Assembly: GCA_015063285.1 (NCBI GenBank)
Contig: SUST01000004.1
Coordinates: 78,561 to 142,560, forward strand
Length of the DNA: 64,000 nucleotides
Source: Thermoplasmata archaeon
Lineage (GTDB): Archaea; Thermoplasmatota; Thermoplasmata; Methanomassiliicoccales; Methanomethylophilaceae
Direction: 5' to 3'
Positions within the stretch are counted from its first letter, which is position 1. Every line of letters begins with the position of its first letter. The notes beneath the pieces were generated by a model. That model searched no databases. It had not been told where the DNA came from and saw nothing but the letters and a program-made list of their open reading frames with translations. Position numbers and translations under genes: made by a program. Of the stretch, positions 35,862-43,218 are shown piece by piece.

Positions 35862-36230
35862 TCAGACATATTCCGTCTTTATCCGCTTTCCGTTCTTTAC
35901 CCGGCCATAGAACATCTGCACCATCTCGCAGTCATCTGCCGTGAGGTCGCCCAATTTGTAGTTGAATCTCGGACGAGACACGCTGAATGTCCTGTCGGTA
36001 CGCACGGTCGACGTCTTGTCCAGCATCACCTCGTACGGGTCCACAAGTTTGATGTCGGTCTCGGGATGGTGGCCATGAGAGGTCACCATGAATACGATGA
36101 ATGATTCGCCCTTCTTATCCAAAACGATAACTGGACGGTTCTTCGCTCCCGACGAGCCGTCAAAATCCACCTTGGCATTCCACACTTCCATCGGCCTAGG
36201 TGTCGATGTGTCCGCCTTGAATTTCATCAT
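35862..36230 (-). CDS. MazF/PemK-like protein
   Basis: 122 residues. RPMEVWNAKVDFDGSSGAKN followed by RPVIVLDKK is the N-terminal barrel signature of MazF/PemK (G-D-V-W ... G-x-E-x-x-x-x-R-P-V-L-V-type). The C-terminal half fits the fold less well. MazF toxins cut mRNA, but no antitoxin gene adjoins: the gene upstream is a UbiA prenyltransferase whose stop lies 1 base before this start. It may be a solitary, domesticated member of the fold. Its stop abuts that of the convergent Na/Pi gene (TGATCA). Confidence 0.6.
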   Translation of the reverse strand: MMKFKADTSTPRPMEVWNAKVDFDGSSGAKNRPVIVLDKKGESFIVFMVTSHGHHPETDIKLVDPYEVMLDKTSTVRTDRTFSVSRPRFNYKLGDLTADDCEMVQMFYGRVKNGKRIKTEYV

Positions 36231-36231
36231 A

Positions 36232-37062
36232 TCACGCCAGGAAGCTGAAGTAGATGGCGCTTAGGATGAATGCGAGCAGTCCGAAGAGCATACCGATCTT
36301 CGCTTTCTTCTCTGCCGCATGAGGGTCCTTGAATACGATGTATGCACAGTAGAAGAATGCTACATCTGCCAGGATCACAGAGTAGTAGAGATAGTTCTCC
36401 GGATGGAGATAGATCGGATACCAGCTGAGGATAGGGCCCGCAATGTAGAAGATCGAAGCGACGATGGATGCATTCTTCACACCGATCGCCATGGGAAGCG
36501 TCCTTCTGCCTATATCCGAATCCATATCCTCGATATCCTTCGAGATCTCCCTTCCTACTGTCACGAGTGCCGCCATACCGCCGACGGCGATGTTGGCCGT
36601 CCAGTCGCCCACAAGAGCTCCTGCCAGAAGGAAGACCATACCGGTCATCAGGGCTATCGTTATGTTTCCGATGAATCCGCGCTTCTTGGTCAGCAGTTCA
36701 TATGAGAACATCAGGATGACTGCGATGATGACTATCGCGATGCAGGAAACATCCATTGTGATAAGGGACAGCAGCGCCGAAAGCACCAGCATGAAGATCC
36801 CTATGTTTCTGGCCTGTATCGCGGTCAGTTCCCCTGAAGGTACAGGCCTGTCAGGATGTGCCGTTCTGTCGATCTCGACATCGATGTAATCGTTCAGGGA
36901 ATTGCCTCCGGCGATGAACGCGAATACCACGAAGAAACCGACTATGAGGTTCTGCCAATAGTCGATCATAGCGGTACCGGTAGCCATGAATGCAGCGATC
37001 AGAATGGCAAAGGAGCCGATAAGGACATTGCCCATCCTGAACAGCCGGAGGTACTTGTTCAT
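36232..37062 (-). CDS. Digeranylgeranylglyceryl phosphate synthase, UbiA family
   Basis: 276 residues, about eight membrane helices. The two Asp-rich sites are GNSLNDYIDVEIDRTAHPDR (about 44-63) and REISKDIEDMDSDIGRRTLP, the arrangement of archaeal geranylgeranylglyceryl phosphate geranylgeranyltransferase, the second ether-bond step of membrane lipid synthesis. The start ATG at 37062 has GGAG nine bases upstream. The frame reaches 37209 but that part has no family match and would run into the divergent gene's promoter. Downstream is a MazF-like gene; upstream and divergent are other isoprenoid lipid genes. Confidence 0.88.
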   Translation of the reverse strand: MNKYLRLFRMGNVLIGSFAILIAAFMATGTAMIDYWQNLIVGFFVVFAFIAGGNSLNDYIDVEIDRTAHPDRPVPSGELTAIQARNIGIFMLVLSALLSLITMDVSCIAIVIIAVILMFSYELLTKKRGFIGNITIALMTGMVFLLAGALVGDWTANIAVGGMAALVTVGREISKDIEDMDSDIGRRTLPMAIGVKNASIVASIFYIAGPILSWYPIYLHPENYLYYSVILADVAFFYCAYIVFKDPHAAEKKAKIGMLFGLLAFILSAIYFSFLA

Positions 37063-37174
37063 GCATCTCCATCGCAGAAGTGATATAATTCCATTTGTCG
37101 GGAACAGGTCGCTCATGTCGAACATATCTTTATCTCTAACTTGAGTATATCTAAGAGTATCAGGTGTGTGGCAC

Positions 37175-37903
37175 ATGGGGATGGAAGACATATTCCAGAT
37201 GACGACCAACGACGTTATTGCCCTGGTGCTGGTCTACGCCCTGATCATCGTGGTTCTCGCCGTCGCACTCATAACACAGAAGAAGACCGGCGACAAGTAT
37301 GACATCCGCAAGATAATCCACATCGGCATTGGAAACTTCGTATTCATATGGTGGATGTTCGAGAACGCTTGGGTTATGGAAGCTTTTTTCGCGATACCGT
37401 TCGCCATAATTCTGTTCCTGGCGATGCTGAAGGATAACGTTATCGCGAAATCGACTTTAGGGGACATCTCAAAGAACAAGGGGCATAAGCAGGGCCTCTT
37501 CCTGTATGTGGTCAGCATCGTTATCTTGGTCGCCCTCTGTTTCAACGAGCACTGGACTGCCGCTTCCATAGGTATTGTCGCAATGACCTGGGGAGACGGT
37601 TTCGGAAGCATCATCGGTAAGAGGTTCGGTAAGCATCACATAATCAAAGGAAAATCCGTCGAAGGTACTTTGGGTGTGTTCGCAGCCACCGTGATTGTGT
37701 CTCTCATCCTGGTGGTGTTCCTGGGATCGGTCACCCTTCCAGATCCAACTGGGATCAAACTCACTGCCAGTATACCTATTTGGGCGTGCTGTGTGATAGC
37801 CGGTGCGACAGTCTCTGTCACGGAGATGGTAACGCCCGGATGGATTGACAATATAGTGAACTGTATGGCCGTCACAGGCGTCATGATTCTCCTGGGGCTC
37901 TGA
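37175..37903 (+). CDS. Dolichol/phytol kinase-like CTP-transferase family protein
   Basis: 242 residues and about seven membrane helices. Family (SEC59/DGK1/VTE5) motifs: KYDIRKIIHIGIGNFVFIWW, TLGDISKNKGH and MTWGDGFGSIIGKRFGKH followed by IKGKSVEGTLGVF. Members phosphorylate polyprenols or dolichol with CTP, or diacylglycerol. Here it probably makes a polyprenyl or archaeal lipid phosphate. I chose ATG 37175 because a TATA-like AGTATATC (37145-37152) is about 27 bases before; a GTG at 37166 and an ATG at 37181 also fit. It leads a run with a dTMP-kinase-like gene and a PAP2 gene, divergent from the prenyltransferase. Confidence 0.8.
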   Translation: MGMEDIFQMTTNDVIALVLVYALIIVVLAVALITQKKTGDKYDIRKIIHIGIGNFVFIWWMFENAWVMEAFFAIPFAIILFLAMLKDNVIAKSTLGDISKNKGHKQGLFLYVVSIVILVALCFNEHWTAASIGIVAMTWGDGFGSIIGKRFGKHHIIKGKSVEGTLGVFAATVIVSLILVVFLGSVTLPDPTGIKLTASIPIWACCVIAGATVSVTEMVTPGWIDNIVNCMAVTGVMILLGL

Positions 37904-37907
37904 TCCG

Positions 37908-38495
37908 ATGACCTGGTATGCTGTTGACGGAATGGATGGTTCGGGGAAGACAACCTCATCCGATTTCATCCGCGAACAGCTGATATCAGAGGGAAGGAAG
38001 GTCTTGGAGATCACGCACCCCAATTCGGAGACGTCCTTCGGCAGGACTGCAGCGAAGTACCTATTGAAGGAAGGCAAAGGCGCAGTGATGATCTCCACGC
38101 TCTACTACATCCTTGATGTGCTCCATTCCCTGAGGATCAAAAGGAAGCACGGCAAGGAGTATGACGACATCATCTTCGTAAGGTACAGTCTGGCAGCGGC
38201 ATATATGCCTGAGAAGCTGTGCAAGCCCATTTACAAGCTTATCGAGTTCGTACTTCCGGTCCCCGACGTCAAGATCTACGTCGATGTGGAACCCAAGATC
38301 GCATTGGATAGGATTCTGGCAAGAGGAGAGGCTCTCGAGACCTTCGAGACCGAGGAGAGTCTGGAGAAGACCCGCCGCAGGATGAAGCTCATAACGGACT
38401 CATGGATAACTATAGACAATTCGGGCACCCCTGAGGAGACGCATGAACAGACCAGGAAGATCCTTGAAAAGGTGAGGAGCGAGTCCGATGCATGA
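37908..38495 (+). CDS. Thymidylate-kinase-like P-loop kinase
   Basis: 195 residues. Walker A is VDGMDGSGKTTSSDFI at about residues 6-21, with the dTMP kinase-type lid/second half DVEPKIALDRILARGE. The usual DR-Y/H motif (residues near 90) reads VRYSLAAAYMPEK, so nucleotide specificity is unsure. The start is 4 bases after the kinase-like membrane gene and its stop overlaps the PAP2 gene by 8 bases. The lipid context suggests a substrate other than dTMP may be possible, but that is only a guess. Confidence 0.72.
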   Translation: MTWYAVDGMDGSGKTTSSDFIREQLISEGRKVLEITHPNSETSFGRTAAKYLLKEGKGAVMISTLYYILDVLHSLRIKRKHGKEYDDIIFVRYSLAAAYMPEKLCKPIYKLIEFVLPVPDVKIYVDVEPKIALDRILARGEALETFETEESLEKTRRRMKLITDSWITIDNSGTPEETHEQTRKILEKVRSESDA

Positions 38496-39111
38496 TCCCA
38501 CCAGTAAGTTCAGCGGTACGATATCGCCCAAGACTGAGAAGGTCGCAAAACTCCTCTCGTTGATCGGTCAGCCCCCATTTCTCTCCATTATACCTTTCGT
38601 AGCAATATGCATCGCATTCTCGGACGAGCTGACCAGTGGAATAGCTTGTTCTGTTGCTGCTGTATTCGCGGCAGTGGTACTCCCCATCGTCAACATCGTG
38701 TTTTTCTCAAAGAAGTATAACAATTCAGATAAACTCGACGTGGAGAAGAAAGAGGACAGGTTGTTCCCGCTAATTGCAGGCGTAATCGGATATGCCGTAG
38801 GGGTGGTCCTCCTGTACTTCCTGGAGGCGCCTTGGCTGGCCACAGTTTTGATGATCTGCTATGCGGTAGTGACATTCGCTATCCTTCTTATCACGCCTTT
38901 TTGGAAGATCAGTATCCATTCATGCGGTGTTATCGGCCCTACTATGGGGCTGGCAGTGGCATTCTGGCCTTTCGGAATCCTCTATATTCTGCTGCTGCCC
39001 CCGATAGCTTGGAGCCGTTATGTTTTGAAGAAGCACACTCCTCTCCAGTTGGCGATGGGTGCGGTCGTGGGTTTCATCCTAACCGCATTGATATTTTGGA
39101 TTTTCCTTTGA
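38488..39111 (+). CDS. PAP2-like lipid phosphatase
   Basis: 207 residues with about six membrane helices. The three PAP2 motifs can be traced: VEKKEDRLFP (K-x6-R-P type), ISIHSCG (P-S-G-H type, with Ile-His-Ser-Cys) and SRYVLKKHTPLQLAMG (S-R-x5-H). The middle motif deviates from P-S-G-H, so catalytic potential is probable rather than sure. Likely hydrolyses a polyprenyl or archaeal lipid phosphate. It overlaps the preceding kinase gene by 8 bases, so the two are coupled. Third member of the isoprenoid-lipid run. Confidence 0.65.
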   Translation: MHDPTSKFSGTISPKTEKVAKLLSLIGQPPFLSIIPFVAICIAFSDELTSGIACSVAAVFAAVVLPIVNIVFFSKKYNNSDKLDVEKKEDRLFPLIAGVIGYAVGVVLLYFLEAPWLATVLMICYAVVTFAILLITPFWKISIHSCGVIGPTMGLAVAFWPFGILYILLLPPIAWSRYVLKKHTPLQLAMGAVVGFILTALIFWIFL

Positions 39112-39144
39112 TGAACAGGAACGGCTTGCGATCGTGCCGACGAC

Positions 39145-40545
39145 TCAAATGCTCGGTATGATGCCGTAAGTCAGGTAGAAGTATCCAAGGAAGATCAGTC
39201 CGAGTATCCAAATGATCAGCGGGACCTCCTTATACCTCTTGGTCACTAGCATTCCGAGAAGGTATGCTAAGAGACCGAATGCGATACCGTCAGTTATGGA
39301 TCCAGAGAGAGCCATCATGAACATTGTCAAGAACGCTGTGGCGATGTTCACAGGTTCGGTCCATTCGATATCTTTGACAGAGGTTATCATCATCAATCCA
39401 ACGAGGACCAGCGCACCGACGGTACAGGCCGAGGTGATTATCGAGAATAACGGTACGAAGAATAGCGCTACGAAGAACAGAATTCCAACGGTCACCGCCA
39501 TCAGTCCTGTCCTCGCACCTGAAGCGATACCAGTGCTCGACTCTATGAACGAGGTTGTGGTCGTGGTTCCTGCTATAGCACCGAAGATGGAGCCCACTGC
39601 ATCGGTCTGAAGTGCCTTCTCGTTACCTTCTATGTTCCCGTCCTCATCAATGATCCCTGCTACCTGGCCTATTCCCAGAAGGGTTCCGGCGGTATCGAAC
39701 ATATCGACTATCAGCAGAGCTACGACCGATGCTAAGAAAGCAGGGATAAGTGACGAATCGAACATGGTGAATTCGGTGAACATGGCTCCGAACAGACCGA
39801 AATCAGGCATGGAAATGAGTTCAGTGACGGCTGCGGTACCTACTCCGGGAATCAGACTTGTACCATCAATCGTCGTGTCCCAACCGAAAAGCTGTCCTCC
39901 CATGAAACCGAATGCGACAGAGAACACTACTCCGACCAGGACGGCGTACCAGAGCTTCTTATACCACAGGATTAAGGTGATTATTATGCACATGATGGAG
40001 AGATTCACACCAGGTGATGCAATGTCTCCCAGCTGAAGGGCCGACCCCTCTCCATGTATGATGATTCCTGAGTTGTAGAGCCCCACCAGGACTATGAAGA
40101 ATCCGATACCCGCGGTGATGGCCAGTCTTACGATGGCAGGTATGCTGGAAAGCAGTTTTTTCCTGACTCCGGAGACAGTGAGAACAAGGAATATTATTCC
40201 GGATATCAGAACCACCAACAATGCTTGGTAGTATGTGAAGCCCATCGCGATCACGATGGTGTATGCGATGAATGCGTTGATACCCATTCCTGGAGCCAAT
40301 GCTACGGGGAATCTTGCATAGATTCCCATCAGGATGCATGACACAAAAGCTGCCAGTCCTGTGGCGGTGACTAACTGTCCGAACAGTTCGGGCCCGGCCG
40401 CCTCCTGTAGGATTAATGGGTTGACGGCCATTATGTAGAACATTGCAAGGAAGGTTATCAGACCGCCTCTCACTTCTGTTCCGATCGTTGATCCTCTTTC
40501 GGTGATGTGGAAAAAATGATCGATGCGCTCCGATACTCCAGACAT
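39145..40545 (-). CDS. NCS2-family purine permease, AzgA/PbuG type
   Basis: 466 residues and about twelve membrane helices. AzgA-type features: GLITFLAMFYIMAVNPLIL at about residues 28-46, GIYARFPVALAPGMGINAFIAYT, DMFDTAGTLLGIGQVAG and AGTTTTTSFIESSTGIASGARTGL. This clade imports hypoxanthine, guanine or adenine with protons. The ATG at 40545 lies about 28 bases after a TATATAAT-like element (near 40572), suggesting a leaderless mRNA; a TTG at 40557 would extend it by four residues. It stands alone, convergent with the PAP2 gene. Confidence 0.9.
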   Translation of the reverse strand: MSGVSERIDHFFHITERGSTIGTEVRGGLITFLAMFYIMAVNPLILQEAAGPELFGQLVTATGLAAFVSCILMGIYARFPVALAPGMGINAFIAYTIVIAMGFTYYQALLVVLISGIIFLVLTVSGVRKKLLSSIPAIVRLAITAGIGFFIVLVGLYNSGIIIHGEGSALQLGDIASPGVNLSIMCIIITLILWYKKLWYAVLVGVVFSVAFGFMGGQLFGWDTTIDGTSLIPGVGTAAVTELISMPDFGLFGAMFTEFTMFDSSLIPAFLASVVALLIVDMFDTAGTLLGIGQVAGIIDEDGNIEGNEKALQTDAVGSIFGAIAGTTTTTSFIESSTGIASGARTGLMAVTVGILFFVALFFVPLFSIITSACTVGALVLVGLMMITSVKDIEWTEPVNIATAFLTMFMMALSGSITDGIAFGLLAYLLGMLVTKRYKEVPLIIWILGLIFLGYFYLTYGIIPSI

Positions 40546-40740
40546 GTAGTTGGACAACGTTTTCTGAGTATATAATGGACTTTCGTAATACCAGAATATG
40601 ATGTACAGTATCTGCCCTAATGATTATGTATTAACATTTAGAAGTCAATAATCCTGTACTCTTTTGTCCATCACATGCCATAAAATGTCATATAATGCAT
40701 AAGGACGAACATTGTTATATTCACAACATCTTACACTTTC
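40546..40740. promoter_or_regulatory. Divergent promoter region
   Basis: 195 AT-rich bases between the purine permease and the ACT regulator. It holds a minus-strand TATATA element (about 40570-40577) and a plus-strand GTTATATTC (about 40714-40722), each about 26 bases from its gene. No other clear signal is seen. Confidence 0.5.
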
Positions 40741-41238
40741 ATGGACCAGCTCACAGCTATGCTCAAAAGATATCCTTCGCAGCGCAAGGTGGCAAGGAAG
40801 CTTCTCGAATACGGGATAAGGGTTGAGAACGGTGTTGCTTACTGTGGGGACATAGAGCAGACGGATGCGGGAATCGCGCGTGCGTGCGAGGTCGACAGAA
40901 GGGTCGTCAGGACCACTTTGGAGCACATCTCTGCCACTCCGGAGCTGGACAGCATATTCTCAAAACTAAGGCCGATGCTTTCTATGGTCGATATGGCGGA
41001 TGCGATCAACTGTTCGGCTGTCGTCATCATCCCGACTGATGCAAGGGTGCCCGGCATTATCGCCGATGTCACTACCGTCCTTTACAATTCAGGCATCACG
41101 CTCAGACAGGCCATGGTAAGCGATGACGGCGAGAGGGACAGGTCCACCCTTCAGATCGTTGTCGACGGTAAGCTGCAGGAGAATGTGATCATGCTCCTCA
41201 AGAACTGCCGTGGTGTCGCCAGCGTCCTTATAAAGTGA
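40741..41238 (+). CDS. HTH plus ACT-domain regulator
   Basis: 165 residues. An N-terminal helical part (RYPSQRKVARKLLEYGIRVE and GIARACEVDRRVVRTTLEHI) looks like a helix-turn-helix, and the C-terminal half is an ACT domain (AVVIIPTDARVPGIIADVTTVLYNSGITLRQA, LQIVVDGKLQENVIMLLKN). It matches archaeal proteins described as predicted allosteric regulators of homoserine dehydrogenase. It may sense an amino acid and act on transcription or an enzyme. A TATA-like element 26 bases upstream suggests a leaderless mRNA. The next gene is a tiny lysine-rich protein. Confidence 0.75.
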   Translation: MDQLTAMLKRYPSQRKVARKLLEYGIRVENGVAYCGDIEQTDAGIARACEVDRRVVRTTLEHISATPELDSIFSKLRPMLSMVDMADAINCSAVVIIPTDARVPGIIADVTTVLYNSGITLRQAMVSDDGERDRSTLQIVVDGKLQENVIMLLKNCRGVASVLIK

Positions 41239-41288
41239 AATCCCAAACTTTAAGGCGATTAAAGCAATCGCGAACATAGGTAGTTAAA

Positions 41289-41426
41289 ATGCCTATGTCA
41301 AAAAAGCAGCTGGAGAAGAAACAGCAGGCAAAGAAAGCTGAATTGGCGGAATTGGAAAAACAGGCCGCTGCCGGAGACGGTGAGGCCAAGAAGAAGATCG
41401 CCAAGCTCAAGAAGAAGATGAAATGA
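41289..41426 (+). CDS. Small lysine-rich protein
   Basis: 45 residues: MPMSKKQLEKKQQAKKAELA, then an acidic-basic helix ending in AKKKIAKLKKKMK. The whole is a single charged helix, with Lys about one third of residues. TTTAAGG near 41251-41257 may serve as TATA, and AGGTAG lies 6 bases before the ATG. It lies alone between the ACT regulator and an unknown gene. The composition suggests nucleic acid or ribosome binding, but that is a guess from charge only. Confidence 0.55.
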   Translation: MPMSKKQLEKKQQAKKAELAELEKQAAAGDGEAKKKIAKLKKKMK

Positions 41427-41481
41427 CCTTTTATCCTGGCCAGTCATTTTAAACCTTTTCAGCTATTTTTGAAACGATACT

Positions 41482-41883
41482 ATGGTAAATGCATGTCCAC
41501 CACAATCGGATCCCCGTCCGAACGTAGCCAATTTCATATCAAACGAGGAGACGAAGGCATTGGCTGGTCTGACTGTCGAAGGTCTGGACTCGCTGGTGCA
41601 AGTGGTCTACGATGAGCTTGTCAGGCAGGACCCCGAATCCAATACAGTTAAGGTCGATCGCGATCTTCTGTCTGATGAGGACATAACCTTCGCCAAGGAC
41701 CTTGGAAGATTCATCGACAATAAGCTGTCCGAAGGAAAGAGACTCAATCTGATCATTTGCGGAGACATACCTGTCATTGGCTGGAATCTTCAGCTGGAGA
41801 AATACAGAGGCCAGAATATCAGAGCATATTACGTAGCCCTGGCCTGCAGACAGGTCCCCCTATGTACGAAGATAGAGTTGTGA
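41482..41883 (+). CDS. Conserved protein of unknown function
   Basis: 133 residues. The N-terminus (MVNACPPQSDPRPNVANFIS) is followed by an acidic helical region (LSDEDITFAKDLGRFIDNKLSEGKRL) and a hydrophobic strand LNLIICGDIPVIGWNLQLEK, ending in YYVALACRQVPLCTKIEL with three cysteines in the protein. No membrane helix is evident; the short hydrophobic strand seems internal. I do not recognise the family. TTTTAAACC lies about 26 bases before the ATG, consistent with a leaderless mRNA. The stop abuts that of the convergent cysteine-containing gene at 41884. Confidence 0.6.
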   Translation: MVNACPPQSDPRPNVANFISNEETKALAGLTVEGLDSLVQVVYDELVRQDPESNTVKVDRDLLSDEDITFAKDLGRFIDNKLSEGKRLNLIICGDIPVIGWNLQLEKYRGQNIRAYYVALACRQVPLCTKIEL

Positions 41884-42222
41884 TCAGGCCTCTGAGTCAT
41901 CATCGATGAATTTGATGCTGACATCACGTTTCAGGCCCAGATCTCCTGCTACTTCTATGGCCTTGACCATTGCAGACGGTACGGGGCATGCCGTATGAGG
42001 GATCGGGGTTTCCTGGGCGAGTTTGTAGACTTCGGATTTATAGAATTCAGCCTCAACTTCGGAGTAAGGGCTGAATGATTCCATTTTCCAAGTCATCCTC
42101 AGGATGTTGGGGCAGTCGCTCTTTATGTCAAGCTCAACCATCCCCATTTCGTTCGCCCTAGCGGTTATGATGGTCTTCATCTTACAAACGCCGGCATCAA
42201 CACAGAGCTTACAGTCAGGCAT
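41884..42222 (-). CDS. Small cysteine-rich conserved protein
   Basis: 112 residues. CKLCVDAGVCKMKTIITA at residues 4-21 and a later DCPNILRMTW and TACPVPSAMVKAIEVAGDLG suggest a metal- or cluster-binding protein, of a kind seen in anaerobes with four conserved cysteines. No enzyme function is known to me. The ATG at 42222 is favoured because a TATA-like CATATAAG (42251-42258) implies a transcript starting near 42228, downstream of another ATG at 42249. Convergent with the gene at 41482; the stops abut. Confidence 0.6.
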   Translation of the reverse strand: MPDCKLCVDAGVCKMKTIITARANEMGMVELDIKSDCPNILRMTWKMESFSPYSEVEAEFYKSEVYKLAQETPIPHTACPVPSAMVKAIEVAGDLGLKRDVSIKFIDDDSEA

Positions 42223-42325
42223 GATATTCGAGGACTGATGGATATCCAATCATATAAGTGTGTTGTGTAGAGCTCGTCATCTGAAATGGTGTAAAAACCA
42301 TCCATTTTGGCTGAAGATGAATGGT

Positions 42326-42342
42326 CCCGGAGTTCATCCGGG
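42326..42342 (-). terminator. Hairpin after gene 42349
   Basis: On the minus strand CCCGGA-N5-TCCGGG, 7 bases after the stop of the gene at 42349. No strong T-run follows, so it may be a weak terminator or a 3' stabiliser. Confidence 0.45.
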
Positions 42343-42348
42343 TTGGAT

Positions 42349-43218
42349 TCATTCCTTTTTGACAGGAACGAGGAATTCGGCGATACCGAAACCGACCTTT
42401 CCGTTGTAAATCGTCTGAGAGATGGTCTCGATAAGCATCATGTCCTTGCTTCCCTGCATGGGGAGCTGTGCACGCTGGAGTATCTTACCTTCGATGTCGT
42501 AGGTCCTACCGCTCTTCCCGGTCATCTTCATGATATAGGATGCAGGCATGTTTCCGTCGTATCCTATGTCGACGTCGATCTTGACCACAGGATCATTGCA
42601 GCTCTTCGTACCGACGAATCCTGCGTCGACATCCCCTATCTGAGTGGACAGCTTGGTCGCGTTCCATCCGAGGTCGGTTCCGTAGACGGAGTTCAGCCAA
42701 AGCCACATTTTGGGGGAGCCCCAGTCGCGCACACCTTCGCTCTTATCTCTTTCTCCTGTCGCTTCGATTGAGAACTCATCTTCGCCCACCTTGATCTTTC
42801 CGGTAACGACTCCGAATTGTTCGAAGTGTTCTGATGCCGTTTTGGCAGACATCGCGGCTCCGCGTTCATCCACGCAGTCGTGGTAATCCATGAGCGGATT
42901 CACCGGAACCCAATCCAGGTCCAGAGAGGACATGGTGGGAACGGGCTCCTTTGAAACGTCGAAGAGAGGCCCGCTATAGGTGATCTTCCATTTGCCTTCG
43001 CATTCCTTGAATTTCAGTCCCGAGCACTCTGTGTGGCGATCATCGCAAGGCTCGGTGTTCCTGATTCCAAATACGCCTTTCTTGCTCATAACGAACAGGA
43101 AGACGGATTTCTCGTTCCTGTTGGGTTTGTTCCCTATGCGCATGAATCCTGTGACGCCCTGTTTGGGGTCGAACAGGTTGAAGTAGTAGCTCTCATTCCA
43201 ATCCAATTCTGTGCTCAT
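42349..43218 (-). CDS. CrtC/AttH-like lipocalin-type protein
   Basis: 289 residues, beta-rich. YYFNLFDPKQGVTGFMRIGN and KWKITYSGPLFD, plus a second half with MWLWLNSVYGTDLGWNATKL and YDGNMPASYIMKMTGKSGRTYDIEGKI, resemble the double-barrel CrtC/AttH fold (DUF7064/7065 group), which sometimes accompanies PEP-synthase-like enzymes. It starts at 43218, overlapping the stop of the gene at 43215-45830 (ATGA), so the two are translationally coupled. The frame continues upstream into that gene, but the sequence there is not family-like. The substrate is unknown. No signal peptide. Confidence 0.6.
   Translation of the reverse strand: MSTELDWNESYYFNLFDPKQGVTGFMRIGNKPNRNEKSVFLFVMSKKGVFGIRNTEPCDDRHTECSGLKFKECEGKWKITYSGPLFDVSKEPVPTMSSLDLDWVPVNPLMDYHDCVDERGAAMSAKTASEHFEQFGVVTGKIKVGEDEFSIEATGERDKSEGVRDWGSPKMWLWLNSVYGTDLGWNATKLSTQIGDVDAGFVGTKSCNDPVVKIDVDIGYDGNMPASYIMKMTGKSGRTYDIEGKILQRAQLPMQGSKDMMLIETISQTIYNGKVGFGIAEFLVPVKKE

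Noticed and set aside
35862..37062. UbiA gene acting as antitoxin partner of the MazF-like gene
   Set aside because: UbiA is a clear membrane enzyme; the short spacing only shows co-transcription.
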